From assembly GCA_938083135.1 (NCBI GenBank), contig CALLKY010000006.1, positions 1 through 35,037 of the forward strand: a DNA stretch of 35,037 bases, read 5' to 3'. The notes under the pieces were generated by a model that saw nothing but the letters and a program-made list of their open reading frames with translations, did not search any database and was not told the DNA's origin. The stretch comes from an uncultured Alphaproteobacteria bacterium (GTDB taxonomy: Bacteria; Pseudomonadota; Alphaproteobacteria; Bin95). Below, in pieces: positions 8,219 to 17,529 of this stretch (the first letter of the stretch is position 1; each line of letters opens with the position of its first letter). The translations under genes and the position numbers were made by a program.

Positions 8219-9088
8219 ATGACCGATTATACGTTTGACGGCCCCGAGCCGGACTTTTCACCAAAGCCTGCCCGGTTCACACCGCCGCCAGGCTCGGTCG
8301 ATTGCCATTGCCATGTCTTCGGCCCTTTCGATCAGTTCCCCTATGCAGAAGATCGCAGCTACACGCCGCCTGCATCTGTGTTGGCCGATTATCAGGCGAT
8401 GCTTGCAGCAACGGGATTAGAACGTTCTGTCATGGTGCAGCCAAGCGTCTACGGGTTCGATAACCGCGCCAGCTTGGACGCCATGCGCCGAATGGGCGAC
8501 AAAATGCGCGGCGTGATGGTGGTGCCGAGCGACGTGACCGATGCTGTCCTGCAGGACATGCATGATGCCGGTGCACGTGGGCTCCGCTTCAATGTCGATC
8601 TGAAAGGCGGGGTTGGCTTTACGGACTTAGACACACTCGCCGCCCGGATCGCGCCGATGGGGTGGCATATTCAGGTGTTCGCCAAACCATCGACTTTCCT
8701 GGAAGCAGCGCACCACCTGGAAGCCCTGCCCTGTGATGTAGTGATAGACCATATGGGCCACGTGCCAGCAGCAGATGGCGTGCATGACCTGGCGTTCCAG
8801 CGGCTGTTAGCAATGCTGCGGGAGGGCCGAACCTGGGTCAAAATATCCGGTGCCTATCGGATATCGGCTGAACCGCCGCCCTATTACGACGCCCTGCCCA
8901 TGGCTCGGGCGCTGATCGCCGAAGCACCAGACAAATGCGTATTCGGAACGGACTGGCCGCACCCTAACTTCACCGGCCCGATGCCGAACGACAGCGCGCT
9001 CCTGAACTTTCTGGATGACGCGAGCCCGGACGCTGAAACGCGCGATCGGATTCTACTGGACAATCCAGTGAAACTTTACGGGTTTTAG
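8219..9088 (+). CDS. Amidohydrolase, LigI-like (2-pyrone-4,6-dicarboxylate lactonase type)
   Basis: A 289-residue TIM-barrel hydrolase of the amidohydrolase-2 family. Seen are the metal-associated SVDCHCHVFGP (H30, H32), VIDHMGH mid-protein, and FGTDWPHPN near the C-terminus with the catalytic aspartate. The pattern, especially the DCHCHVFGP opening and the TDWPHPN motif, is closest to 2-pyrone-4,6-dicarboxylate lactonase and its relatives that hydrolyse lactones of dicarboxylic acids. The start at 8219 follows the rubredoxin-fusion stop by one base; the open frame extends to 7799 inside that gene but is rejected. The stop shares two bases with the stop of the convergent MFS gene. It is the last gene of the operon, and suggests a lactone or ring-opening step in the same pathway. 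Confidence 0.85.
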   Translation: MTDYTFDGPEPDFSPKPARFTPPPGSVDCHCHVFGPFDQFPYAEDRSYTPPASVLADYQAMLAATGLERSVMVQPSVYGFDNRASLDAMRRMGDKMRGVMVVPSDVTDAVLQDMHDAGARGLRFNVDLKGGVGFTDLDTLAARIAPMGWHIQVFAKPSTFLEAAHHLEALPCDVVIDHMGHVPAADGVHDLAFQRLLAMLREGRTWVKISGAYRISAEPPPYYDALPMARALIAEAPDKCVFGTDWPHPNFTGPMPNDSALLNFLDDASPDAETRDRILLDNPVKLYGF

Positions 9089-10350
9089 GCCGAAGGCTTT
9101 TCCTGCGACACGGGCTCTTCGTCATCATCACCCGCAAAGGATTCAACTGTCGCGACGGTCTGCGCCATAACGCTGGCATCTGCGAACTCGCCACGATCTT
9201 CTGCCGCGACAGTATCGCGCCGGGTCATCCGATAAACCGTGAAGCAGATCAGAAGCACATGGATCGACGCCGTGTAAAGGAACAAGCTCGACTGCCCCCA
9301 GGCTGACATTGCAGCAGAGGCCAGTAATGGTCCAATGGCCGCCCCGATAGCAAAGGTCAGCAATAGACCGCCCGCAGCCTCAACAAAGCCATCCTGCTCC
9401 ACCATGTCGTTCATGTGGGCAGCAGAAAGCGCATAGAGTGGCAAAGCAAAGGCACCGAAGATAAAGATGCTCGCAAGCCTGGCAGTTTCAGACGTATTGC
9501 CGAATATTGCGGCCCCAACGCCACCCAAAACCGCGCCGAAACATGCGACGATAATGACGCGGCGACGATCCATCTTGTCTGATGTACGGCCAAGCGGCCA
9601 TTGACCAATCGCGCCAGCCAAAGCGCCGATCGCCATAAATATTGCCGCTGCCTGGGCGCTGCCACCTGCTTTCTCTGCGAACACAGGCCCTAGTGACCAG
9701 AAAGGTCCGTTCGTCAGCCCAACAGCCAAAACGCCAACGACACCAACTGGAGAAAGCTTGTAGAGCTTAAGCAACCGTACACGAACATTGGCAGGTGGGG
9801 TCGGTTGCTCTGATTTCGTCATCGCCAGCGGGACAGCCGCGACGGAAACCAGGATCGACGCCAACGCGAACAACGAGAACGCTTTCGGGTCATCCAGCGT
9901 CACGAGCAGTTGGCCAAGGCTAACCATGCCCAAATTGACAACGATATAGACAGAGAACACGACGCCCCGAGTTTCATTGGTAGCCTTTTCGTTCAGCCAA
10001 CTCTCGATGACCATGAACAGGACGGCAAAGCAAATACCAGTGACAAAGCGCATGCCCTGCCAAACCGTAGGATCAACAAAAAGTGGATGAATCAGCGCTG
10101 CTGCGGATGCAATCGCGACCATGGCCGCAAACGTCCGAATATGCCCGGCGCGCCGCACAAGTGATGGCCCGAAAAAGCAGCCCAATCCGAAACCGATATA
10201 GTAGGCAGCACCCAAGCCGCCCAAGGCTAATGGGGAGAAACCTTCAAGGCTCGCGCGGACTGGCGCCAGGGTATTTTGCAGCCCATTACCAGCCAGAAGC
10301 AGAGCGACACTCAAGAGTAAAGCAGCGACAGGGGCCAATGCGCGGATCAT
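9085..10350 (-). CDS. MFS transporter
   Basis: A 421-residue integral membrane protein with about twelve hydrophobic segments, a short central cytoplasmic loop and an acidic C-terminal tail (ends DDDEEPVSQEKPSA). The loop after helix 2 and the helix 4-5 signature (GFGLGCFFGPSLVRRAGHIR and FMVIESWLNEKATNETRG) match the YcaD-like branch of the major facilitator superfamily. The substrate is unknown. The start at 10350 is preferred over an upstream TTG at 10365 because GGAG stands nine bases before it. It is separated from the phosphosulfolactate-synthase-like gene by 83 bases on the same strand and converges on the amidohydrolase gene. Confidence 0.87.
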   Translation of the reverse strand: MIRALAPVAALLLSVALLLAGNGLQNTLAPVRASLEGFSPLALGGLGAAYYIGFGLGCFFGPSLVRRAGHIRTFAAMVAIASAAALIHPLFVDPTVWQGMRFVTGICFAVLFMVIESWLNEKATNETRGVVFSVYIVVNLGMVSLGQLLVTLDDPKAFSLFALASILVSVAAVPLAMTKSEQPTPPANVRVRLLKLYKLSPVGVVGVLAVGLTNGPFWSLGPVFAEKAGGSAQAAAIFMAIGALAGAIGQWPLGRTSDKMDRRRVIIVACFGAVLGGVGAAIFGNTSETARLASIFIFGAFALPLYALSAAHMNDMVEQDGFVEAAGGLLLTFAIGAAIGPLLASAAMSAWGQSSLFLYTASIHVLLICFTVYRMTRRDTVAAEDRGEFADASVMAQTVATVESFAGDDDEEPVSQEKPSA

Positions 10351-10433
10351 TAAGTGGCGCTCCAACAGGACGCAGGTTGATCAATTTCGAAACGCTCTAT
10401 CGCTAATCCACCGCGGCGTCCAGCGCCACAAGA

Positions 10434-11231
10434 TCACATCAGGGACAAAGGGCCCGCAGAGCCGAGACCAAGCCGCGTGGTTTCAGTCTCGATCACGACA
10501 TCGGTTGTGACATTGCCCAGGTTCACATCTGGGCCAAAGGTCTTCACCAGAAACTTCTTGCCCGCGTAGATCTGCACCGTTGTTGACCCGACGCGCGGCA
10601 TCGAAAGCTCGAACATGCATTTTCTGACGTCGACATTGTCTTTCAGCATCATAATCAGGTCTTGGTTTGGTGTGCCGCCCGGCATTAATTCCTGGCCTTC
10701 AATCATGGCCAGCTCGGCACCACTTGCCAGCACATCCTTTACCTGCTGGACCAATTCAGCGTGGTTGGAGCTATCCCGCTTGTCGCCAACCTCACCCACC
10801 GGCGCCAGGCCTGCGTCCTGGACCATACGGATCATGCGGTCACGCACGCCATCGCCCAGCTCGACGACATTGTCCGAAATCTCGATCATGTCGAAACCAA
10901 CCGCGCGGGCTTCCTGAAAATGCTCAGGCAATGCCTCAACGCCCATTGTATGCAGCACATATTCCTGCATCTGCCCGCCAAGGAACGGGCGTACCTGGTG
11001 GCGGCGCAACAGGCTCAACTTCTCCACAAGATGCGCGCGTGGAAACAGCCGGGCCGTGCCTGTAGCAACTTTGAAGATATCGATGTAGTTGCCAGCAACG
11101 CTTAACAGACCCGCCAGCCCGTCAATGGACATTTGATAGTCCGTCACCATGGTCAGCCCCGAGGTGCGGGGCTTTTCCAGGCTGCGACGCGGATCCAGCG
11201 GAATTTCGGGAAACGCAGTGATCAAAGCCAT
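10434..11231 (-). CDS. Phosphosulfolactate synthase-like protein (ComA family)
   Basis: A 265-residue TIM-barrel protein with the ComA-family blocks KPRTSGLTM (20-28), DIFKVATGTA (51-60), MIEISDN (115-121) and GEVGDK (146-151). In methanogens ComA joins sulfite to phosphoenolpyruvate to give phosphosulfolactate on the route to coenzyme M; plant and bacterial relatives (HSA32 type) have other or unknown roles. No ComB phosphatase, ComC dehydrogenase or sulfolactate gene is in the window, so the reaction here is uncertain. The start at 11231 has GAGG six bases upstream; a second ATG at 11243 is possible. It lies 36 bases after cobT on the same strand and may be read with it. Confidence 0.8.
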   Translation of the reverse strand: MALITAFPEIPLDPRRSLEKPRTSGLTMVTDYQMSIDGLAGLLSVAGNYIDIFKVATGTARLFPRAHLVEKLSLLRRHQVRPFLGGQMQEYVLHTMGVEALPEHFQEARAVGFDMIEISDNVVELGDGVRDRMIRMVQDAGLAPVGEVGDKRDSSNHAELVQQVKDVLASGAELAMIEGQELMPGGTPNQDLIMMLKDNVDVRKCMFELSMPRVGSTTVQIYAGKKFLVKTFGPDVNLGNVTTDVVIETETTRLGLGSAGPLSLM

Positions 11232-11267
11232 AGGCGACCTCATTCAGACGCCACCAAGCCATAAGCC

Positions 11268-13112
11268 CTAGCGTTTGCGGCGTGGGCCGCCAGGACCGTC
11301 GTCATCAAACAGTTCAGCCAATTGCTCCATCATCGCGCCAGCCAACTGGTCCGCATCGAAAATGGTGACGGCGCGGCGATAGTAGCGCGTAACGTCATGG
11401 CCGATGCCAATTGCAACGAGTTGAACCGGCGAGCGGGTTTCGATCATTTCGATCACATCCCGCAAATGCCGTTCCAGATAATTGCCTGGGTTGACGGACA
11501 GGGTTGAATCGTCAACCGGCGCACCATCGGAGATCACCATCAGAATGCGGCGGTCTTCGTGGCGATTGACCAGCCTGTCATGGGCCCATAGCAGCGCTTC
11601 ACCATCAATATTTTCCTTGAGGATGCCTTCGCGCAGCATCAGCCCCAAGTTCTTCCGCGTCCGGCGCAGTGGTGCGTCCGCATCTTTGTAAACAATGTGG
11701 CGCAAGTCATTCAAGCGACCCGGGCTTGGTGGCTTACCAGCAGACGCCCATTCCTCGCGGGATTGGCCGCCTTTCCAAGCACGGGTGGTGAAGCCCAATA
11801 CTTCCGTCTTCACGCCACAACGCTCCAACGTCCGGGATAAGATATCTGCACACATGGCCGCGACCGTGATCGGGCGACCGCGCATGGAGCCTGAATTATC
11901 GATCAGCAGCGTGACGACCGTATCTTTAAACTCTGTCGATTTCTCTTGCTTGTAGGAGAGCGAGAGCAGCGGGTTGGAAACGATGCGGGCAAGGCGCGCG
12001 CTATCGAGCAGGCCTTCTTCCAGATCGAAATCCCAAGACCGCGTTTGCTGCGCCATCAGTTTCCGCTGCAAACGGTTGGCGAGGCGCGTAACCACGCCCT
12101 GCAGGCTGGCAAGCTGCTGGTCCAGATGGCGGCGGAGACGGACGAGTTCTTCGGCGTCGCATAGCTCTTCCGCGGGGACGACTTCGTCGAATTCTTTGGT
12201 GAAGGTCCCATAGATCTGGCGTTGATCCAATGCCGGATCAAAGTTGGGGCGGTTCTGCGGCGTGGAATCGCCCGCTTCCTCGTCCCCCATGCCCGCCATC
12301 ATTTCGGCGTCGCCTTCCTCACCGGACATATCGTCCGTTGATTCCTGGCTTGAATCGTCGAAATCACCGTCCGCGGCCATTGCTGCGGCGCTATCGGCGT
12401 CTGCGGCTTCGGACTCGGCGTCTTGCTCTTGGTCATCGCCATCTTCATTGGCGTCGCCGTCTTCGTTATCAGAGGACTCGCTCTCCTCCAGCATCTCAAT
12501 ATCGTAGAGCAGCTGGCGGGCGACTTCAGCAAACGCTGCCTGATCGTCCACATTGTCGCGAAGCTTGGCGAAGGTGTCGCTGGCCTTGGCCATCAACTCT
12601 TCCCGCCAAAGTGAGACCATGTGCTCCGCTTCCGCTGGCGGCGCTTTGCCGGTGACGGCTTCGCGTGTCAGCAGGGACAGCACTTCGGCCAATGGCGCAT
12701 CGGCCCGCTCAACCACGCGGGAATAGCCCTGGCGGCGGCAGCGCTCAACCAGCGCGTCATCCAGATTGCCGGAAACGCCATCCATCTGCATGGAGCCAAT
12801 GGCTTCGCAGCGCGCTTGCTCCACTGCATCGAACGCAGCTCGGGCCGGACCGCCGGGTGGGCGGCTTTCCACATGGGCGTCTTCATCATGGTGACGAAGC
12901 TTCATGGCGAGCGCATCGGCCTCACCACGCAGGATCGCGACTTCACCCGGCGGCAGATCACGCGACGGAGTGGGCAGGCGCGCGGTGCGCCCGTCCGTCG
13001 TTGCGTTTTCCGGCCCGAAGGTGACTTCCAATTCGCGCACGGCGGAGAGCGCCCGTAAAGCCGCTCCCGTATTGCGCTTGAACGCCTCGTTTGGCGCTTC
13101 CGCGTCAGCCAT
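11268..13112 (-). CDS. cobT: Aerobic cobaltochelatase subunit CobT
   Basis: CobT partners with the AAA+ subunit CobS and the large subunit CobN to insert Co2+ into hydrogenobyrinic acid a,c-diamide in aerobic cobalamin synthesis. The 614-residue product has the family layout: an N-terminal helical domain, a long highly acidic linker (about residues 208-285, rich in D, E and S), and a C-terminal von Willebrand A domain with the metal site DNSGSM at 405-410. Length and order are typical. cobS lies 21 bases upstream on the same strand, in the usual cobS-cobT order. cobN is not in the window. Confidence 0.95.
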   Translation of the reverse strand: MADAEAPNEAFKRNTGAALRALSAVRELEVTFGPENATTDGRTARLPTPSRDLPPGEVAILRGEADALAMKLRHHDEDAHVESRPPGGPARAAFDAVEQARCEAIGSMQMDGVSGNLDDALVERCRRQGYSRVVERADAPLAEVLSLLTREAVTGKAPPAEAEHMVSLWREELMAKASDTFAKLRDNVDDQAAFAEVARQLLYDIEMLEESESSDNEDGDANEDGDDQEQDAESEAADADSAAAMAADGDFDDSSQESTDDMSGEEGDAEMMAGMGDEEAGDSTPQNRPNFDPALDQRQIYGTFTKEFDEVVPAEELCDAEELVRLRRHLDQQLASLQGVVTRLANRLQRKLMAQQTRSWDFDLEEGLLDSARLARIVSNPLLSLSYKQEKSTEFKDTVVTLLIDNSGSMRGRPITVAAMCADILSRTLERCGVKTEVLGFTTRAWKGGQSREEWASAGKPPSPGRLNDLRHIVYKDADAPLRRTRKNLGLMLREGILKENIDGEALLWAHDRLVNRHEDRRILMVISDGAPVDDSTLSVNPGNYLERHLRDVIEMIETRSPVQLVAIGIGHDVTRYYRRAVTIFDADQLAGAMMEQLAELFDDDGPGGPRRKR

Positions 13113-13133
13113 AACTGCGCCTCAGTTTTCGGA

Positions 13134-14144
13134 TCAGGATGTGCGTTGCAGGCCAGAGAGTGCCGATTCAGGCAGCTCTTCGCCAAAGACGCGCTGATAG
13201 TATTCCGCCACGACAGAGCGTTCTGACTCGTCGCATTTGTTCAGGAACGTCAACCGGAAGCCGAGCGCGCGGTCATTGAAGATTCGCGAATTCTCCGCCC
13301 AGGTAATCACCGTCCGCGGAGACATAACCGTAGAGAGATCGCCAGACATGAAGCCATTCCGGGTCAATTCCGCCAGGCGCACCATCTTGCTCGCCATTTC
13401 GGCACCAACGGTGTCCTGCAAGTGCGGGGACTTCGCCTGAACAATCTTCACTTCTTCTTGGTGCTCCAGGTAGTTCAGCGCGACCACAATATTCCAACGG
13501 TCCATCTGGCCTTGGTTGATCTGCTGAACGCCGTGATACAGGCCCGTCGTATCGCCGAGGCCAACCGTATTAGCGGTCGCGAACATGCGGAAATGCGGGT
13601 GCGGGCGAATAACGCGGTTCTGATCAAGCAATGTCAGCTTGCCTTCGACTTCGAGCACGCGCTGGATAACGAACATCACGTCCGGGCGGCCAGCATCATA
13701 TTCGTCGAACACAAGTGCGGTTGCGTGTTGCAACGCCCAGGGCAGCATGCCTTCGCGGAATTCTGTTACCTGCACACCGTCGCGCAGCACAATCGCGTCC
13801 CGGCCGACCAGATCAATACGGCTGATGTGGCTGTCCAAGTTCACGCGGATGCAGGGCCAGTTCAGGCGGGCGGCGACCTGTTCAATATGGGTCGATTTAC
13901 CCGTGCCGTGATAGCCTTGCACCATCACGCGGCGGTTATAAGCAAACCCGGCCAGAATGGCGATCGTGGTTTCAAAATCGAAGTGATAGTCAGCATCGAA
14001 ATCCGGTACATAGTCACTGGTTTCGCTATAGGCCGGGACCATCATGTCAATGTCGAGGCCGAAGACCTCACGGACAGAAACTTCGGTATCCGGTGAGGCG
14101 GTAACGCCAGCGGCTTCGATCATCATATTCGGGGCAGCGGTCAT
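13134..14144 (-). CDS. cobS: Aerobic cobaltochelatase AAA+ subunit CobS
   Basis: ATP-hydrolysing partner of CobT in the CobNST chelatase. The 336-residue product has Walker A GYHGTGKS at 77-84, Walker B LVFDEYD at 144-150, and the family-typical segments [14 protein letters not shown] near the N-terminus and [21 protein letters not shown] mid-protein (sensor 1 region). The start at 14144 gives the usual length; an in-frame TTG at 14162 has no ribosome binding site. It is flanked by a J-domain gene upstream and cobT downstream, all on the same strand, a conserved alphaproteobacterial arrangement. Confidence 0.95.
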   Translation of the reverse strand: MTAAPNMMIEAAGVTASPDTEVSVREVFGLDIDMMVPAYSETSDYVPDFDADYHFDFETTIAILAGFAYNRRVMVQGYHGTGKSTHIEQVAARLNWPCIRVNLDSHISRIDLVGRDAIVLRDGVQVTEFREGMLPWALQHATALVFDEYDAGRPDVMFVIQRVLEVEGKLTLLDQNRVIRPHPHFRMFATANTVGLGDTTGLYHGVQQINQGQMDRWNIVVALNYLEHQEEVKIVQAKSPHLQDTVGAEMASKMVRLAELTRNGFMSGDLSTVMSPRTVITWAENSRIFNDRALGFRLTFLNKCDESERSVVAEYYQRVFGEELPESALSGLQRTS

Positions 14145-14213
14145 GTCGGGTCTATCCAGCAAGTAACGGGTCGGGAGCGCCAGTGCGCTTTGTGGTGCGC
14201 TTTCGGGCGCGCG

Positions 14214-14825
14214 TCAGGGATTTATATCAGGCAATGGTAGAGAACCAACCAATGCGTCTTTCAACACCTTATACGCTTCGTTCACAGTTTTTAAGCGGTC
14301 TTCAGACGCCCGGGAGCCACCATTTGCATCCGGGTGCCAAAGCTTCACCAGGGTCTTATAGCGCAGTTTCAGTGCATCTAAATCGAAATCGTCGTCTAAG
14401 TCCATGGTCTGCACGGCCCTCGCTTCATCACTACCGGGCGGAAAGCGGGAAACATGGGCATGGGCTCCGCCTGTGGGTGTTGCGCCAAACACGCCGAGCG
14501 GATCATCAAACCCAGCAGGCGATGTGGTGAAACTTGGCGTTTTATCGCCGAACGTCCATGTGGGCCGCCGCCAGGTCACGTCCAACCGCCGGTCCGCATC
14601 AATCTGATCCGCAGACATTCCGGCGTAATAATCCCAGTTGGCGTTATAAGCCCGCACATGCTCCAAGCAGAACCGCCGATAAGGCCTTGGATGTTCACGA
14701 TTACGGGGGGCCGGAAAACTGCCCGCAAGCTCACAACCCGGCGCTTCACAAGCACCAGGGTCAGCATCATCCGCCCCAGCGCCCGGAAAAGGCGGCAAAG
14801 CAGGCTGGAAATTCCGTTTCCGCAT
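14214..14825 (-). CDS. J-domain (DnaJ-like) protein of the cobST neighbourhood
   Basis: A 203-residue protein with a C-terminal J domain: the HPD tripeptide is at 164-166, between helix LKLRYKTLVKLW and helix SEDRLKTVNEAYKVLKDAL. J domains stimulate the ATPase of DnaK. The N-terminal half holds C26, C31, C53 and H56 in a spacing that could bind zinc, and the family-typical segment EHVRAYNANWDYYAGMSADQI. There is no glycine/phenylalanine or substrate-binding domain, so it is a specialised co-chaperone. Proteins of this type are commonly encoded just before cobS in alphaproteobacteria; the gap here is 69 bases. The role in chelatase assembly is inference from position. Confidence 0.88.
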   Translation of the reverse strand: MRKRNFQPALPPFPGAGADDADPGACEAPGCELAGSFPAPRNREHPRPYRRFCLEHVRAYNANWDYYAGMSADQIDADRRLDVTWRRPTWTFGDKTPSFTTSPAGFDDPLGVFGATPTGGAHAHVSRFPPGSDEARAVQTMDLDDDFDLDALKLRYKTLVKLWHPDANGGSRASEDRLKTVNEAYKVLKDALVGSLPLPDINP

Positions 14826-14947
14826 GGGGGAGATTATGGCGCCGCCCTCGCTTCAAAACAATGAATAGCGACCATCGGGCTCAGCGCCCCAAAGCCCGCA
14901 CCCGCAATCCTTCGCGTTGATTATTTTGAAATTAAAAAGAACAAAAC

Positions 14948-14977
14948 TTGAACACCTTAAATTCGAACGTACATAAA
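14948..14977 (+). promoter_or_regulatory. Possible sigma-70-type promoter for the 838-residue protein
   Basis: An AT-rich stretch unlike its surroundings precedes the large modular gene. TTGAAC at 14948-14953 and CATAAA at 14972-14977 are 18 bases apart and would place the transcript start just before the AAGGAG ribosome binding site at about 14993. Match to consensus is partial, so this is tentative. Confidence 0.35.
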
Positions 14978-15004
14978 TGCACTCACCAATCAAGGAGCTT
15001 CACG

Positions 15005-17521
15005 ATGCCAGCCAGGCAACCGAAACGCACTGCACCCTATAAATCGCCCTTCAATACCCTGTTTGAAGAGGCCGGCGAGACGCCCCCACACGACTTCCGG
15101 CCATGGGATGAGCGGAACGACTACCTCCGGTCATCAGTCGGGAAAGATCGCTTAAACCGCCCGGAAGACGTCACCACAGTCGCGCGCGTCTTGACTGAAA
15201 CCGGCGACATCTCTCGCCGTGACGCAGCCTTGACAGGTGCGGTCACCCCTACGCTCGAGGAGGGCGTCAAACGCCTGCAGGCGCGCGCGAAACAGAGCGA
15301 CCCAAACGTCGTGATAGACGGCGTCTACGGCCCCCAAACCCAAGAAATCGCGCTGGGAACCGAGCTTCCCAATGCCCGCGCCCGCCGCACCGAAACCGCC
15401 AATGGTGCCGGAAACCTGCTGGTCCCCACAGCGGACCGTCCAGCTTCCCCAAAGCCGCCCCCCATTCCCGCAGCGACAGCCCAACGCCTCATTCAAGCCC
15501 AACTCGACACCCGAAGCCTTGTAAAGGCCGACAGTGGCGAAGAAGCCCTGCATGCACCAGAGTTTGAACCCGCCTTAGCGAAGAGCGTGCTTGACGCCGC
15601 CGCTTCAGCGCCCGTTGCCCTAGATCCAAAATCGAACAAAGTAGCAACCAACGATCTGCATACTTTAACTGCAGACAATGACATCCTCTTTGGCGGTGAG
15701 GGTAACGATATCCTCTTCGGCGGCAGCAGCGATGACGATCTTTCAGAAAGCGACGATGTTGCAGCGATCGGCGAAGCAAGCTCTTCTGCTGATACGTTGC
15801 CTCATCCTGCACCGCCCGCAACTTTCCAAAAGACCAGACCATTCGATAAAGCGCGCTCCGCAATGGATCACTTGACCTACGTCGTCCAATACCAGTCCGG
15901 AACAGAATTAGTGCGTGACGCGCTTGATGAAGCCGCTGAAGAGGCGGTCTCTGCGCTCTACGCTCCTTCTGACTCAGACCGGCCAGAAATGGTTGCCGAA
16001 ACGCGCAGGACCTTGCGCGGCCTCGTTAACTTGACCGGCGATACAATAAATTGGGGTGAATGGAAGCAGTTTGTTCAACGCTTAGAATTATCGAAAGCGC
16101 GGCTTGATTTGGGCCAGGAGGTCCACGGACTTGAACTGCGACGTTCCTCTGACGGGTATGACGTTCGCGACAGCAAAGGAACATCGATCTTCACCCTGCC
16201 GCGCTTTGCCGGACAGGCAATCGCAGCTGACCCGAAACGTTATGGGCCGCGCCTCCAATTGCTGAACGAAGCTTTAGCTGCGGAAAACCCAGACACACTG
16301 TATGACCGCGCCGCAGCCCTGCTGCACGCTATCGCAGAAAAAGAGCATGATATTGCAGACGGCACGCTCGCCTTCGGCACGGCGGAAGCCCGCGCTGGGG
16401 CGCTCATCACATGGCTCAAGCGCCTCCAATCTGCAACAACGCCAGAATCCCAAGTCGAAGCAGAAAACCACATCCGCGCAGCCTTGTTTGCCGAAGCAGC
16501 GCCGGGTAACCGCTTGGCGTCGTTCGGCTTGGATTTAGCGCCAATCATCGGCAATCTACGAAGCGCCGAAGATGCAATTGAAGGCGGGGAAGAGGTTGCA
16601 AAAGCCTTAGAGGAAGGACGTTACGCAGATGCTGCGGGCGCCGCATTTTGGACTGCGCTTGATGGCATCGGCGCCGTCACCGGCATTGGCGCCGGAAAGG
16701 CCGTTAAGGCGGCTGCGCGACAGACAAAGCAAGGCCGTTGGGTCTTCGCCAGAAATGATCTCGCGCGCATGCAACGATACGGCCAAACAGGCCTTCCCCC
16801 AATCGGCGCCGAAGCCATTCTCGGCCCGAAATATTGGAACCGCCTGACAGAGGAAGAAAAAAGCTACCTGATTGGCCTGCTCCCAAGCGCGAAAGGAAAT
16901 GTCGCCGAAGAACAGGCCCGCATGAGGCTCAAAGCGGCGGGTATCGATGGCGAACGTGGGGTTGATGTTAAGGAAGGCAAAGGCCGCGAGAAAACAGAGG
17001 TTGAAATAATGCCGCAGCACAGAACGCGACCGAAAGACCCGAAGGTGCGCTACTATGACGAAATTCTTGATGGGGTGGCGCTTAAGCGATTTATGTTCTT
17101 TTTCCTCAAGCCCGTGCGAACGCCCGGCAAACGCACATTCGTCGAGATAAAAGCTGGCCCTACCAACGGCGCAGCAGGCCAACGTCGCGCAGACCAGATT
17201 GTGAAGAATGACATCAAAAAATACCACGCCAATGAAATCTTACTGCTACGAATGCCGTACGATGAAGTTTCTAAGGCAGCGCTTCGTAAGCAATTGAAGG
17301 CGTGGATGCAGAACCCAAAAGGCGCGGGCATGAAACGCGTCAAAGGCGTCTATGAAACCCGAAGCGGAGAGCGCGTTGTTTGGACACAAGAGCAATTGGA
17401 CAAGCTTGTCGACATGGTTGACAAGAGCCTAGCACGGCAGCAATTGCGCGGGCATTTGCCCACCATCGGCTCTTTCATGACTGGCCTCGTCGCCCGTATG
17501 GCGGCCCAAGCCGACGAATAG
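15005..17521 (+). CDS. Large modular toxin-like protein with C-terminal PD-(D/E)XK-like nuclease signature
   Basis: No close relative is recognised for the 838-residue whole. Parts seen: residues 83-117 resemble a peptidoglycan-binding fold (GVKRLQARAK...IDGVYGPQT); 224-240 contain two Gly/Asp repeats of RTX type (DNDILFGGEGNDILFGG); 280-500 are mainly helical; 505-570 form a glycine/alanine-rich hydrophobic hairpin (LAPIIGNLRSAEDAIEGG...GIGAVTGIGAGKAVKAA) of the kind found before C-terminal toxin domains; and 630-770 carry a nuclease-like pattern: helix with E635/E636, D689, then E714-x-K716 in FVEIKAG, followed by Q726. This fits the PD-(D/E)XK superfamily. There is no N-terminal signal peptide, so export would need a specialised secretion route or lysis. 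The start is set by AAGGAG seven bases before ATG 15005; the TTG at 14948 is rejected. It is bordered by a convergent gene of unknown function. Confidence 0.7.
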   Translation: MPARQPKRTAPYKSPFNTLFEEAGETPPHDFRPWDERNDYLRSSVGKDRLNRPEDVTTVARVLTETGDISRRDAALTGAVTPTLEEGVKRLQARAKQSDPNVVIDGVYGPQTQEIALGTELPNARARRTETANGAGNLLVPTADRPASPKPPPIPAATAQRLIQAQLDTRSLVKADSGEEALHAPEFEPALAKSVLDAAASAPVALDPKSNKVATNDLHTLTADNDILFGGEGNDILFGGSSDDDLSESDDVAAIGEASSSADTLPHPAPPATFQKTRPFDKARSAMDHLTYVVQYQSGTELVRDALDEAAEEAVSALYAPSDSDRPEMVAETRRTLRGLVNLTGDTINWGEWKQFVQRLELSKARLDLGQEVHGLELRRSSDGYDVRDSKGTSIFTLPRFAGQAIAADPKRYGPRLQLLNEALAAENPDTLYDRAAALLHAIAEKEHDIADGTLAFGTAEARAGALITWLKRLQSATTPESQVEAENHIRAALFAEAAPGNRLASFGLDLAPIIGNLRSAEDAIEGGEEVAKALEEGRYADAAGAAFWTALDGIGAVTGIGAGKAVKAAARQTKQGRWVFARNDLARMQRYGQTGLPPIGAEAILGPKYWNRLTEEEKSYLIGLLPSAKGNVAEEQARMRLKAAGIDGERGVDVKEGKGREKTEVEIMPQHRTRPKDPKVRYYDEILDGVALKRFMFFFLKPVRTPGKRTFVEIKAGPTNGAAGQRRADQIVKNDIKKYHANEILLLRMPYDEVSKAALRKQLKAWMQNPKGAGMKRVKGVYETRSGERVVWTQEQLDKLVDMVDKSLARQQLRGHLPTIGSFMTGLVARMAAQADE

Positions 17522-17529
17522 GCCAGGGG

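Noticed and set aside
13422-14096. A 224-residue plus-strand open frame opposite cobS
   Set aside because: Antisense to a clearly functional conserved gene; typical of GC-rich shadow frames.
14948-15004. TTG start at 14948 for the large modular protein
   Set aside because: No ribosome binding site, and the same bases serve better as a promoter -35; ATG 15005 has AAGGAG at the right distance.
15674-15724. True RTX calcium-binding repeat array in the modular protein
   Set aside because: Only two nonapeptide-like copies are present; a functional beta-roll needs more, so this is described only as RTX-like.
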